Under the pieces are notes generated by a model. It ran no database searches and was not told the origin of the DNA. It saw only the letters and a program-made list of their open reading frames with translations. Both the position numbers and the translations under genes were made by a program. From contig NZ_ARQF01000016.1 in the NCBI RefSeq assembly GCF_000384815.1, positions 1 through 64,000 on the forward strand: 64,000 nucleotides of DNA. Reading direction: 5' to 3'. How positions within the stretch are numbered: position 1 is the first letter of the stretch; every line of letters begins with the position of its first letter. Of the stretch, positions 10,470 to 18,375 are shown piece by piece. This stretch comes from Halodesulfovibrio aestuarii DSM 17919 = ATCC 29578 (lineage in GTDB: Bacteria > Desulfobacterota > Desulfovibrionia > Desulfovibrionales > Desulfovibrionaceae).

Positions 10470-10739
10470 ATGGCAACAAATACCATAACCGTAAGCATAG
10501 ACGCTATGCGCCGGAACACTGCTCAAAATTACTTAAACGCACACCGTACGCTTGAAACTCTCTTCGAAAAAATGGACGGAGCATACAGCTACCTCACAGA
10601 TAAAGTTAAGGAAGCAATGAACGACCTTAACTCCTCCATTAGCAGCTTGTTTTACATACACATATCCGAAGTCAGCCACTTCTCTGATCTGACAGACGAA
10701 GTAGACAAGATTTTCCCTGAAACTTTCGATTTGGATTAA
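10470..10739 (+). CDS. Small hypothetical protein, phage-type
   Basis: An 89-residue helical, acidic protein (starts MATNTITVSID, ends PETFDLD). I prefer ATG 10470 to the upstream in-frame ATG 10434 because AAGGGG sits 7-8 nt before it and because 10434 lies inside the preceding gene. No domain recognised. It sits between two frameshifted genes in the att scar, so it is likely a surviving prophage accessory gene. Confidence 0.5.
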   Translation: MATNTITVSIDAMRRNTAQNYLNAHRTLETLFEKMDGAYSYLTDKVKEAMNDLNSSISSLFYIHISEVSHFSDLTDEVDKIFPETFDLD

Positions 10740-10756
10740 AAATACAAGGAAACAAC

Positions 10757-10989
10757 ATGCAGACACATCACGAAATGCCACCTATTAACATTCTACCTGT
10801 AAACAAAATTAGCGTATCAGTGGAAGAAGCCAGCCAAGTTACAGGTATCCCCGCAGCCACCCTAAACGTCTGGCGATGCCAAGGACGTGGCCAAAGTATG
10901 TAAAGAGTTCTAACCGGATCTATTACAGGCATGACAGCATAAAAAAATATATAGAGTCCAGTGAGTATGCTACTGCCGACCAGCAGTAG
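10757..10989 (+). pseudogene. Frameshifted excisionase-like HTH protein (AlpA/HTH_17 type)
   Basis: ATG 10757 (ribosome site AAGGAA) opens a frame with a MerR-like winged helix: SVEEASQVTGIPAATLNVWR, CQGRG. It stops at TAA 10901. Adding one base in the GGCCAAAG run near 10891 restores GPKYVKSSNRIYYRHDSIKK and reads to TAG 10989, the usual second half of this fold, where the recognition wing is followed by a Tyr-rich strand and a final helix. The gene is therefore a roughly 77-codon phage excisionase or regulator inactivated by a 1-bp deletion. An excisionase beside an att core is what a small integrated element would carry. Confidence 0.7.
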
Positions 10990-11023
10990 AAAAAGCCCCT
11001 CGGATTTCTCCGAAGGGCTTTTT
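10990..11023 (+). terminator. Terminator after the excisionase-like pseudogene
   Basis: The stem pairs AAAAAGCCC..CGG with CCG..GGGCTTTTT around loop ATTTCT, and ends in T residues on the plus strand. It begins directly after the TAG of the pseudogene. Confidence 0.8.
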
Positions 11024-11086
11024 CTTGGTATTACTTGTTCTAACCAAATGGTTAACCAAAAGTTAGAAACTCCCTCCTTGGTTAGA

Positions 11087-11101
11087 AATAGTTTAAAAAA
11101 A
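11087..11101. repeat. 15-bp direct repeat, copy 2
   Basis: AATAGTTTAAAAAAA, the partner of 10057-10071. It lies between the pseudogene terminator and the tRNA-Thr terminator, so it marks the right limit of the phage-like block. Confidence 0.4.
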
Positions 11102-11102
11102 G

Positions 11103-11139
11103 AAAAGGCTCTCAGAAGAATAACCTTCTAAGAGCCTTT
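11103..11139 (-). terminator. tRNA-Thr terminator
   Basis: The hairpin pairs AAAAGGCTCT..GAAG with CTTCT.AGAGCCTTT. On the minus strand it lies 6 nt after the tRNA CCA end and finishes in T residues. Confidence 0.75.
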
Positions 11140-11145
11140 ATTTAC

Positions 11146-11221
<76 letters not shown>

Positions 11222-11236
11222 TTATGTGAGGAGTGG

Positions 11237-11265
11237 TTTTTATCGCAATGGGTTATCCGGGTCAA
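11237..11265 (-). promoter_or_regulatory. Sigma-70-type promoter of tRNA-Thr
   Basis: On the minus strand TTGACC (11265-11260) and TAAAAA (11242-11237) are 17 bp apart, and the -10 ends 15 nt before the tRNA 5' end. Confidence 0.55.
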
Positions 11266-11295
11266 GTGAAAGGTCATTACTTTTAGAAGCGATGC

Positions 11296-11859
11296 CTATT
11301 TGGAAGTGCACTCACCCCAAACTTGGCAGCATTTTCCTGTTGAAGATGATTCAAGATCAACAGCAATGCGAATACGACGCAACGACTTCACAATTTCTTC
11401 TGACAGCAGAACGTTTTCAATTACAAAACAGTTTTGTCTCTCACACTGCTTATCAAAACGTTGATGCTCTTCGCCATGGTTACCAATGCCACAGCCGTCA
11501 ATCAATATAAACGCCGGTTTTCTTATGAGCAAGGCATCTAATGCCTTTTGTGTCAAAAATGTTTCACTTTTTCCATAAACATCACTTCCGTACCCTGCAG
11601 AGTTCAGCACGCATGTATAAAAAACTACGGCTTTTCCAATCAAATCCGATTCCGCGAATTGTGCCGCGGTCGGCATCGCCTTGGTACAATCAAAAACAAC
11701 TACATCCACTTCGTAGGTATCTTTAGTTGGTTCTGTCGTATAGCAATCTAAATGAGTGCCAATGTGTCCAATGGCGTTAACTGAATCGGATTGAGATTTT
11801 GCCCACCGATAAGCCGGATGTTCCTCAGTAATTTCAATATGCAATGGTACCAATTTCAT
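11296..11859 (-). CDS. Cyclase/kynurenine-formamidase-like family protein
   Basis: 187 residues of the putative cyclase fold (family of bacterial KynB metal-dependent hydrolases). The metal-binding signature appears as GHIGTHLDCY near residues 31-40, and a later ILIDGCGIGNHGEEH segment (about 118-132) supplies further His/Glu ligands. Family members hydrolyse formylkynurenine, isatin or related amides; no kyn genes are nearby, so the substrate cannot be assigned. At 187 residues it is slightly short of the usual 205-260. Start ATG 11859 has GGAGAG 5 nt upstream. It lies alone, convergent with the gene at 12102's side only through its upstream region, and so probably forms its own transcript. 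Confidence 0.7.
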   Translation of the reverse strand: MKLVPLHIEITEEHPAYRWAKSQSDSVNAIGHIGTHLDCYTTEPTKDTYEVDVVVFDCTKAMPTAAQFAESDLIGKAVVFYTCVLNSAGYGSDVYGKSETFLTQKALDALLIRKPAFILIDGCGIGNHGEEHQRFDKQCERQNCFVIENVLLSEEIVKSLRRIRIAVDLESSSTGKCCQVWGECTSK

Positions 11860-12101
11860 AGGTCTCTCCTCAATATAACGTTCGAGGCCTAATCAATTAG
11901 CTTTTCAGCGTCAAATACATTCACAAAATGGCACTTTCTTAACTTTTGAACACAAAAGATGCCTCAGATTCTTTAGCCCGTTATCTTGAATGAACAGCGC
12001 CCCATTGCTTGCTTGAAAGAATCTACACGCTATCAAATAGACCTGAACAATTCCTCCGTGGTACTGTTTCAGAACATTTCTTTAAAAAGGAGATTTTTTT
12101 C

Positions 12102-12452
12102 ATGCCTAACCAAGACTATCCAGGCGTTTGTATGTCCTGCTCAACTAAAGCTTGCCAAGTTGTTGCGCCTGATATTGAAGCAGTGCGCGAACGTGTAAAA
12201 CACGACCCTATTACTGGATACACAAAAAATGTTGTAAACAACCTAACTACAGCAATGGGTGACAAGTTTGCCGACGAATATGAAGCATACCTTGCTTTTG
12301 ATGTAGTGAAAGCTGCAATTGTTATGGGCCTCAAAAACGGACAGAAAATCGACTTGGGCGGGCTCGGAGAATTTAATGTTGAAACAGTAAACGGCCAAAA
12401 AACTGTTACCTTCCAGCCAGCACCTAGCCTGAACGCAATTCTTAAAGAGTAA
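12102..12452 (+). CDS. Small HU/IHF-like protein with N-terminal Cys motif (hypothetical)
   Basis: 116 residues. I start it at ATG 12102 because AAAAAGGAG lies just upstream; the longer in-frame opening at 12009 lacks a ribosome site. The N-terminus has three close cysteines (CMSCSTKAC, residues 10-18). The C-terminal half, VVKAAIVMGLKNGQKIDLGG then LGEFNV..TVTFQPAPSLNAIL, follows the core pattern of HU/IHF proteins (helix, GxGxF strand, FxPxxxL end) but without the long DNA-wrapping arm. A DNA-binding role is an inference from that pattern; the Cys motif could bind metal. It has its own terminator, so it is probably monocistronic. Confidence 0.55.
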   Translation: MPNQDYPGVCMSCSTKACQVVAPDIEAVRERVKHDPITGYTKNVVNNLTTAMGDKFADEYEAYLAFDVVKAAIVMGLKNGQKIDLGGLGEFNVETVNGQKTVTFQPAPSLNAILKE

Positions 12453-12475
12453 TGTTGTAAAATGGAATTAATACC

Positions 12476-12508
12476 AAAAAGGCGGCATCATGCAGATGTC
12501 GCCTTTTT
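12476..12508 (+). terminator. Terminator after the HU-like gene
   Basis: AAAAAGGCGGCATC / GATGTCGCCTTTTT around loop ATGCA, with one G-T pair. It is symmetrical, so it can also serve the converging GntR gene. Confidence 0.85.
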
Positions 12509-12554
12509 CTATATCAATTCATTGTCTCGTTCTGAAAATCGTATTCAAGCTTTT

Positions 12555-13238
12555 TTATTTTAAGCCAACTTCTTTCTCACATAACGCAAGAGGAGTAATT
12601 TTAGAGATGCGCTTTTCATAGGCAGTCTTGGAATTGTAAATATGTCTGCGAGAAAGATCATTTAACACATCGATATCTTTTTTCCGCATTGCCTCAATAA
12701 ACTCTAAATGCTCTTCTCCGGACTGGAGAATGTACTCTCTTTTATCCCATGCGGCATAACGCGTAATATAAAGTTTAACATGCAGATCATTGATGATTTC
12801 AACCAATGCCGCATTGTCCGCACGCTTATATATAATATTATGAAATTCTGTATTTAACCGGCTCAACTCTTCAACATTTGCCGTATCTACGCTATCAAGA
12901 AATTTTGCGGCAATGGCTTCAAGCTCCGAAAAATCCTCTTCACGCATATTATTCAGGGCAAGGCTGTAGGCAAATCTTTCTAAATTAATACGGATATCGA
13001 ACACGTCGCTGATCTCTTTCATAGAAAGACTTACAACACGTGCACCTTTGTATCGCTTCGTTTCAATAAGCCCTTTACTCTCAAGAACCTTGAAGGCGTC
13101 ACGAATAACGTGGCGCTTAACAGAAAATCTGTCTGCCATGTCTGTTTCGCCAAGACGCTCTCTTGGCAACAGCTGTCCTGAAAGAATAAGATCTTCCAAA
13201 TGGTCAGCAACAAGCTGGCTAGGAGGACAGTTCTTCAT
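12555..13238 (-). CDS. GntR-family (FadR/FCD) transcriptional regulator
   Basis: 227 residues. The N-terminal winged helix (about 1-70) has VADHLEDLILSGQLLPRERL, VIRDAFKVLESKGLIE and RYKGARVV, the GntR pattern. The C-terminal all-helical FCD ligand domain (about 80-205) has the metal-site pattern D..R..LE, then H at EFHNIIY and H at EEHLEFIEAM. FCD regulators sense small carboxylates. It is divergent from the collapsed TAXI-TRAP locus and the LarA-like gene, an arrangement typical of regulators that control organic-acid uptake and use. Its original target transporter is now broken. Start ATG 13238 has TAGGA upstream. Confidence 0.88.
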   Translation of the reverse strand: MKNCPPSQLVADHLEDLILSGQLLPRERLGETDMADRFSVKRHVIRDAFKVLESKGLIETKRYKGARVVSLSMKEISDVFDIRINLERFAYSLALNNMREEDFSELEAIAAKFLDSVDTANVEELSRLNTEFHNIIYKRADNAALVEIINDLHVKLYITRYAAWDKREYILQSGEEHLEFIEAMRKKDIDVLNDLSRRHIYNSKTAYEKRISKITPLALCEKEVGLK

Positions 13239-13475
13239 ACCAATTTCCTACCATTACTTTCATTTAGAAAAAACACCATAAAAAGGCAGTCTGAATAATA
13301 TCAACTTTCCACAAAAAGGAAGCTGCTCAGTAAACCATCTGCCACCCTATGTCTAGCTATCTAATAATTATGAACAACACCTAATACAACAAAATTGCTG
13401 ACAATCTTGCCAAACTCTTGCAAAAACCTACAAAAGCTTGTTTTTATTAACTTAATACAAAAAAGAAGGAGAACC

Positions 13476-13715
13476 ATACATAAAATTTGTTCTCTCACCA
13501 TCTTTGCCACGTTTTTAGCCATAAACATTCCTGCTATGACGCAGAGCATTAACCGTATCATTATTGCTACTGCCACCACAGGCGGCACATTTTACCCCGC
13601 AGGTGTTGGTATCGGCACTCTTATTAATTTAAAACCTGCTAAAACTAATAACATTACCGCAACGGCTATTAACTCCGCACGCTCAGGTAAACACATTGAA
13701 ATAATGAAACCATGA
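13476..13715 (+). pseudogene. TAXI-type TRAP solute receptor remnant, start codon lost
   Basis: A ribosome site AAGGAG is followed 4-5 nt later by ATA CAT AAA where ATG would be expected. From that ATA the frame encodes a signal peptide (..IFATFLAINIPAMTQS) and then IIIATATTGGTFYPAGVGIG, the diagnostic N-terminus of TAXI receptors. TGA follows after about 79 codons, whereas receptors of this family have about 320. The gene has therefore lost its start codon and about three quarters of its length. It lies between the divergent GntR regulator and the LarA-like gene. Confidence 0.65.
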
Positions 13716-13724
13716 AGCACACAC

Positions 13725-13863
13725 ATCCGGTACTTCATCTTGCTTTTCCGCGGCATAACGGTGCTGCTTTACGTTCTGCCGGAACTGCTGGATTGGCGTT
13801 GTCATTTTTGCTATTCTCACAGGTATGCTTAACTATACCAACGTGTTCGACAGGAATGACCTA
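13725..13863 (+). pseudogene. Possible TRAP permease C-terminal remnant
   Basis: One frame gives RGITVLLYVLPELLDW and, after a one-base shift, another gives GVVIFAILTGMLNYTN and a stop. Together they look like the last membrane segments of a fused TAXI-TRAP permease, whose ends often carry an LxPxxxD pattern before a final hydrophobic stretch. If so, one deletion joined the 5' end of the receptor gene to the 3' end of the permease gene. The match is short and I hold it as an inference. Confidence 0.35.
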
Positions 13864-13905
13864 TAGAAAAATCCGCACTGACAGAAGCTGCATAGCAGGA
13901 ATACC

Positions 13906-15147
13906 ATGCCATACCCTATCTTCTATGACGTCGAACAAACATTTGAGACGTCTCAACTTGATGATATTGCAAAGACCGTAGATACGGTATTTGCTTCTTT
14001 TGACAGTTCGTCAGTAAAGCAAAACGCACGAATCGGCATTACGGTCGGCTCACGTGGTATCGACTGCATTGTGCCGCTGCTGCAAGCTGTTGTACGCAAC
14101 CTTAAAATCATGGGACTGCGTCCTTTCATCATACCTTCAATGGGTTCCCATGGCGGTTCTACCGCTGAAGGGCAGACTGCTATTCTTGCCAAGCTCGGCA
14201 TCACAGAAGAGTCAGCGGGGTGCCCTATTGTTTCATCTATAGAGACAGTCAGCCTTGGAACGCTGAATGAAGGCGCAGAAGTATTTGTGGCAAAAGATGC
14301 ACTGGAAGCGGACTATATTTTTGTGATGAACCGTGTAAAGCCGCACACGCTGTTCCATGGAGAAGTCGAATCCGGCCTGTGCAAGATGCTCGCAATTGGA
14401 CTCGGCAAACCTCGCGGGGCAGACAACCTGCACAACTTCCCGCTGGAACAAGTAATCAAACCTGCTGCGCTGCGTATACTGGAAAATATTACCCTGCTCG
14501 CAGGTCTCGCTATAGTAGAGAATGCTGTAGAACAACTGCACAGCATACGGCTCTGCACACCGGAAGATATAGTAAAAACAGATTCTGCCCTGTTGTCTGT
14601 GTCCTCTGCTCTTCTGCCGCGTATTCCTGTTGATTCGCTTGACCTTCTCATCATCGATGAAATGGGCAAGAATATCAGCGGAACCGGCATGGATACCAAC
14701 GTTATCGGAACATGGCGACGTATGGCTGGCGAGCGAAAGCCGGAATACAAAACACTTGTCGTGTTGAACCTTACCCCGCAATCACAAGGCAACGCGCACG
14801 GCATCGGCATGGCTGATCTCATCCCGCAACGTCTTGCAGATTCCATAGACCCCACCGCAACGTATGCAAACTCGCTCACTACCGGAGTATGGGCAAGCGG
14901 ACGATTGCCAATAACACTCCCTACAGACAAGGCCGTTATTGATGCAGCACTGGCAAAAGCTCCAGAGCATATACGGGCAGTGCGCATCACAAACACGCTC
15001 TCTTTGCAACATTTCTGGGCGACAGAAGCAGTTCTCGACGATCTTGCAATGGCTGGCGCAACCATCCACCTACCATGCTCTCATCCTCTCGAGTTTGACG
15101 ACGCCGGTACTCTGCAGCCATTTTATAAACTACCGGACAAAACGTGA
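13906..15147 (+). CDS. LarA-like protein (lactate-racemase domain, DUF2088)
   Basis: 413 residues of the LarA/DUF2088 superfamily, whose founding member is a nickel-pincer-dependent lactate racemase. The N-terminal domain shows GSRGIDCIVPLLQAV (about 48-62) and SMGSHGGSTAEGQ (about 84-96). The centre has MNRVKPHTLFHGEVESGLCK (about 140-160) and IGLGKPRGA. The C-terminal domain ends near residue 410. The exact isomerisation substrate is unknown. It follows the wrecked TAXI-TRAP genes and a GntR regulator, so it was probably part of a hydroxy-acid uptake and conversion operon and now has lost its transporter. A predicted nickel importer lies at 40.8 kb. Start ATG 13906 has AGGA 7 nt upstream. 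Confidence 0.8.
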   Translation: MPYPIFYDVEQTFETSQLDDIAKTVDTVFASFDSSSVKQNARIGITVGSRGIDCIVPLLQAVVRNLKIMGLRPFIIPSMGSHGGSTAEGQTAILAKLGITEESAGCPIVSSIETVSLGTLNEGAEVFVAKDALEADYIFVMNRVKPHTLFHGEVESGLCKMLAIGLGKPRGADNLHNFPLEQVIKPAALRILENITLLAGLAIVENAVEQLHSIRLCTPEDIVKTDSALLSVSSALLPRIPVDSLDLLIIDEMGKNISGTGMDTNVIGTWRRMAGERKPEYKTLVVLNLTPQSQGNAHGIGMADLIPQRLADSIDPTATYANSLTTGVWASGRLPITLPTDKAVIDAALAKAPEHIRAVRITNTLSLQHFWATEAVLDDLAMAGATIHLPCSHPLEFDDAGTLQPFYKLPDKT

Positions 15148-15284
15148 TACACATGTTCCGGACGATAAAAATACTCAAACAAAACTGTCTTATACTGCTA
15201 TTATGGCATGATAGAATCTTACTGCAACGCAGTCACAGCGCTCTGCTTTGACTCTTTGTCAACCGAACCGTCAAGGAGAGAAAC

Positions 15285-15431
15285 ATGCTTCGGAATATCG
15301 GTTTATTGACTGTATGCATCATACTGCTTGCGGTATTAGATTGGTTTGGCATCATCAACTTCTGGCAGCCAGTACAAGTCATAGCCTCCTTCCTAGTAAA
15401 TCTGGTACAGAAATTACTGGAATTAGGATAA
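15285..15431 (+). CDS. Small hydrophobic protein, 48 aa
   Basis: Starts MLRNIGLLTVCIILLAVLDW and has two hydrophobic stretches separated by a short Trp-containing turn, ending VQKLLELG. The ribosome site AAGGAG is well placed 6 nt before ATG 15285. Its leader resembles that of the next small gene at 15712 (same AAAATACTCAAAC block, a GCAGTCAC block, and AAGGAGAGA..CATGCTTCG at the start), so the two are expressed from duplicated signals. I do not recognise the protein; it is probably an inner-membrane mini-protein. Confidence 0.6.
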   Translation: MLRNIGLLTVCIILLAVLDWFGIINFWQPVQVIASFLVNLVQKLLELG

Positions 15432-15711
15432 CGATCAGCATATCCCCTAGGCATGTTCCCAGCAGTTTTGCATAGGCCCGTCTCCCCATATGCCTTTTCC
15501 GCCCTTATTCTCTCAAATTTACTACTGTATAGATTCGGCAACAATTCCCGAAACTTCCCGTCACCAGACGGATATTACAGATTCACAGACAGCAAAAATA
15601 CTCAAACTAAGCTCTCTCCCTCTGCTACAATGATGTGAACACACTTAGCAGCAGTGCAGTCACGGCCTTAAAACCGGCACGTTAGACACGCGCTGCCAAG
15701 GAGAGACACAC

Positions 15712-15960
15712 ATGCTTCGAAAAATCATATTACGGGCTAGCTGCGTCATGCTGCTTGCCTTAGCATTGGGGTGCACGGCTGCTGTTTCCGGCGGCTACAA
15801 CTACTCTCCATATTACCGAAATGCTCCATATGGCTGGCGCAACAATTACTATCATCACAATTACTATCATCATAATTACTATCGACCTAGATATCATCAT
15901 AACCATTACAACCGGTACAATCGACACCATTACAACCACCCTCACTTTCATCGCAGATGA
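15712..15960 (+). CDS. His/Tyr-rich small lipoprotein
   Basis: 82 residues. The signal peptide ends in a lipobox LALGC (Cys 21), predicting a lipid-anchored envelope protein. After about residue 25 the chain is dominated by Tyr, His, Asn and Arg in short YYHHN-type units, with 17 or so histidines, and ends HFHRR. Such low-complexity His tracts bind transition metals; nickel or cobalt storage or scavenging would fit the LarA-like gene upstream, but that is a guess. AAGGAG precedes ATG 15712. The upstream region duplicates that of the 15285 gene. Confidence 0.7.
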   Translation: MLRKIILRASCVMLLALALGCTAAVSGGYNYSPYYRNAPYGWRNNYYHHNYYHHNYYRPRYHHNHYNRYNRHHYNHPHFHRR

Positions 15961-16070
15961 ATATCCAACTGGTCTAATAAGCTATTACAGATTGATTATA
16001 TAACAGTAATGGCGCGGACATATGCAGCAGTATATTTCACCTGCGCGCAACCGACGGTTGCGATAGCAGT

Positions 16071-16112
16071 AAAGCCCTCTGTATACCCAGTTACACAGAG
16101 GGCTTTCTTTTT
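16071..16112 (+). terminator. Terminator after the small lipoprotein gene
   Basis: AAAGCCCTCTGT.TA pairs with AC.ACAGAGGGCTTT, followed by CTTTTTT. It closes the plus-strand cluster that begins with the LarA-like gene. Confidence 0.85.
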
Positions 16113-16209
16113 TGCAGCCACGCCGCATCATGTCTTATAAATAATTGTTATTTCATATATTCTTAGTACGAGATACCATTGGAAAAGCATTTATATCAGG
16201 AGACTAAAA

Positions 16210-16797
16210 ATGCCAGCAAAACGAATTCTTATGATCGTTGGAGATTTTGTAGAAGATTATGAAGTGATGGTGCCCTATCAGATGCTGCTACTTGCGGGAC
16301 ATTCTGTAGACACGGTTTCTCCGGATAAAAACGCAGGTGAATTCATTGCCACTGCAATTCATGATTTCGAAGGACACCAGACCTACACAGAAAAGCGCGG
16401 ACATAATTTCCTTTTGAATACAAGTTTTGAAACTATTGACGTTGACGACTACGACGGGCTTATCCTTCCCGGTGGTCGTGCTCCGGAATTCCTGCGTCTT
16501 GATACCCGTGTACTGACAATTGTCCGGACAATGCATGAAGCGAAAAAACCAATTGGCGCCATCTGTCACGGCCCACAGATTCTTGTGGCTGCCAAAGTCC
16601 TCAAAGGCGTTGCCTGTTGCCCGTATCCAGCAGTTAATCCAGAGATTTTACAATCGGGCGGCACACTGGAATTATTCAACGATACGTATTCAAACGCCTG
16701 TGTCAGCGGACACATTGTCACTGCTCCTGCGTGGCCTGCACATCCGGCATTCATCAAGGCTTTCCTTGACCTGCTAGGAACAACAATTGAACCATAA
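16210..16797 (+). CDS. DJ-1/PfpI family protein
   Basis: 195 residues of the class I glutamine amidotransferase-like DJ-1/PfpI superfamily. The nucleophile elbow is AICHGPQIL with Cys at about residue 119 and His next to it. The acidic partner is in GDFVEDYEV (about 11-19), and LILPGGRAPEF is the family strand-loop. Members act as proteases, chaperones or glyoxalase/deglycase-type stress proteins; the extended loop EKRGHNFLLNTSF places it near the plant/bacterial PfpI group. AGGAG is 7 nt before ATG 16210, and a terminator follows, so it is monocistronic. Confidence 0.85.
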   Translation: MPAKRILMIVGDFVEDYEVMVPYQMLLLAGHSVDTVSPDKNAGEFIATAIHDFEGHQTYTEKRGHNFLLNTSFETIDVDDYDGLILPGGRAPEFLRLDTRVLTIVRTMHEAKKPIGAICHGPQILVAAKVLKGVACCPYPAVNPEILQSGGTLELFNDTYSNACVSGHIVTAPAWPAHPAFIKAFLDLLGTTIEP

Positions 16798-16819
16798 CCA
16801 GGCCTGCCTCCAAGATATA

Positions 16820-16857
16820 AACTGCACCGTTGCCCACGCAATTGTGCAGTTTTTTTT
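16820..16857 (+). terminator. Terminator after the DJ-1 gene
   Basis: AACTGCAC / GTGCAGTT with a 16-nt loop and eight T residues. Confidence 0.75.
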
Positions 16858-16948
16858 GTAGCTTCAGTCCAACTTATACTTTTCTCTCTGTGTAACTATT
16901 TTATTGTATTCATTACCCAAATAGAATCAAAAACGTAGAGAGGAACAT

Positions 16949-18349
16949 ATGCCCCTTCATAATCACAAAGTTATTATTGATGACCTCTTCACCACTGAAG
17001 CTATGGCAAAACCCTTGAACGTGCATCGGATATCCCGCAAAGAGCGCAATGCGGAAGCTGTGTACCAGATGATTCACGACGAGCTTCTCCTTGACGGCAA
17101 TTCACGTCAGAACATGGCGACATTCTGTTCTACTTGGCTTGAACGGGAAGTTCATGAACTTATGGAAGAATGTATCGACAAAAACATGATCGACAAAGAT
17201 GAATATCCGCAGACGGCAGAAATTGAGTCCCGCTGCGTGTCAATGCTCTCTACCCTTTGGAATGCCAAAGAATGTACGAACCATGCTGCAACGGATTGTC
17301 CGCCCGCAATCGGCTGCTCCACTACAGGCTCAAGCGAAGCTGCCATGCTTGGAGGTATGGCGCTTAAATGGAATTGGAAGGCACGCCGGATAGCCGCCGG
17401 AAAGCCGTACGACAAACCCAACCTTGTCTGCGGCCCTGTTCAGGTATGCTGGCACAAGTTTGCCCGCTACTGGGAAATTGAACTGCGTGAACTGCCCATG
17501 GAAAAAGGCAAATACATGTCCTCTCCGAAAGACGTAATCGCCCACTGTGATGAAAACACCATCGGGGTCGTACAGACCCTCGGCACTACCTTCACAGGGC
17601 ACTATGAACCTGTTGCGGATGTTCACGCCGCCCTCGACAAGCTTCAACAAGAAACAGGGCTCGACATACCTATGCACGTTGATGCTGCAAGCGGCGGTTT
17701 TGTTGCTCCGTTCATGCATCCCGAAATCAAATGGGATTTCCGGCTCCCCCGCGTCAAGTCGATCAACGCGTCAGGTCACAAATACGGGCTTGCACCTCTC
17801 GGCTGCGGCTGGGTGATATGGGCAACAGAAAAAGATCTTCCGGAAGATCTTATTTTCCGCGTCAACTATCTTGGCGGACAAATGCCAACCTTCGCTCTTA
17901 ACTTCTCACGTCCCGGTGGCGAGGTTGTCGCGCAATACTACAACTTCCTCCGCCTCGGATACGAGGGCTACATAAAAGTACAGGAAGCCGCCTTTGCTGC
18001 CGCACGATATTTTGCAGCCGGACTCGAACAATTCAACTTATTCGAGTTCATCAACAACAGTTCCAAAGGACTTCCGCTCATCTGCTGGAAACTTAAAGAT
18101 GACGCAACTCCACCTTTCAGCCTCTACCAGCTCTCAGACGGGTTGCGCGAACGCGGCTGGCTTATACCAACCTACACCCTGCCGCCAAACTGCGAAGAGA
18201 TCGTCGTGCAACGCATTGTTGTCCGGCACGGCACCAGCGTGGATATGCTCAGCCTGCTGCTCAAAGATTTCAAAGAGGTCATAGCTGAACTGACGGAAAA
18301 CCCTCCGCTTAATCCGGACAAAAAGCGCACGTCGTTCAACCATTCGTAG
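16949..18349 (+). CDS. gadB: Glutamate decarboxylase (GadB type)
   Basis: PLP enzyme converting glutamate to GABA and CO2 while consuming a proton. The length of 466 residues equals E. coli GadB. The PLP lysine lies in INASGHKYG (Lys about 278), the cofactor aspartate in HVDAASGG (about 245), and the substrate loop in CSTTGSSEA. The C-terminus reads SFNHS, keeping a histidine at position 465, the residue that in E. coli closes the active site at neutral pH; this suggests the same acid gating. No GadC antiporter is adjacent, so the GABA route is not visible here. AGAGGA precedes ATG 16949. Confidence 0.95.
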   Translation: MPLHNHKVIIDDLFTTEAMAKPLNVHRISRKERNAEAVYQMIHDELLLDGNSRQNMATFCSTWLEREVHELMEECIDKNMIDKDEYPQTAEIESRCVSMLSTLWNAKECTNHAATDCPPAIGCSTTGSSEAAMLGGMALKWNWKARRIAAGKPYDKPNLVCGPVQVCWHKFARYWEIELRELPMEKGKYMSSPKDVIAHCDENTIGVVQTLGTTFTGHYEPVADVHAALDKLQQETGLDIPMHVDAASGGFVAPFMHPEIKWDFRLPRVKSINASGHKYGLAPLGCGWVIWATEKDLPEDLIFRVNYLGGQMPTFALNFSRPGGEVVAQYYNFLRLGYEGYIKVQEAAFAAARYFAAGLEQFNLFEFINNSSKGLPLICWKLKDDATPPFSLYQLSDGLRERGWLIPTYTLPPNCEEIVVQRIVVRHGTSVDMLSLLLKDFKEVIAELTENPPLNPDKKRTSFNHS

Positions 18350-18375
18350 TTCACAACTGTTTTACTTTTATTGCA

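Noticed and set aside
15840-15955. Tandem ACTATCATC/CATAAT units in the His/Tyr-rich gene seen as a possible satellite or CRISPR-like repeat.
   Set aside because: They are codon-level repeats of His, Tyr and Asn inside a clear lipoprotein frame, with no spacers.
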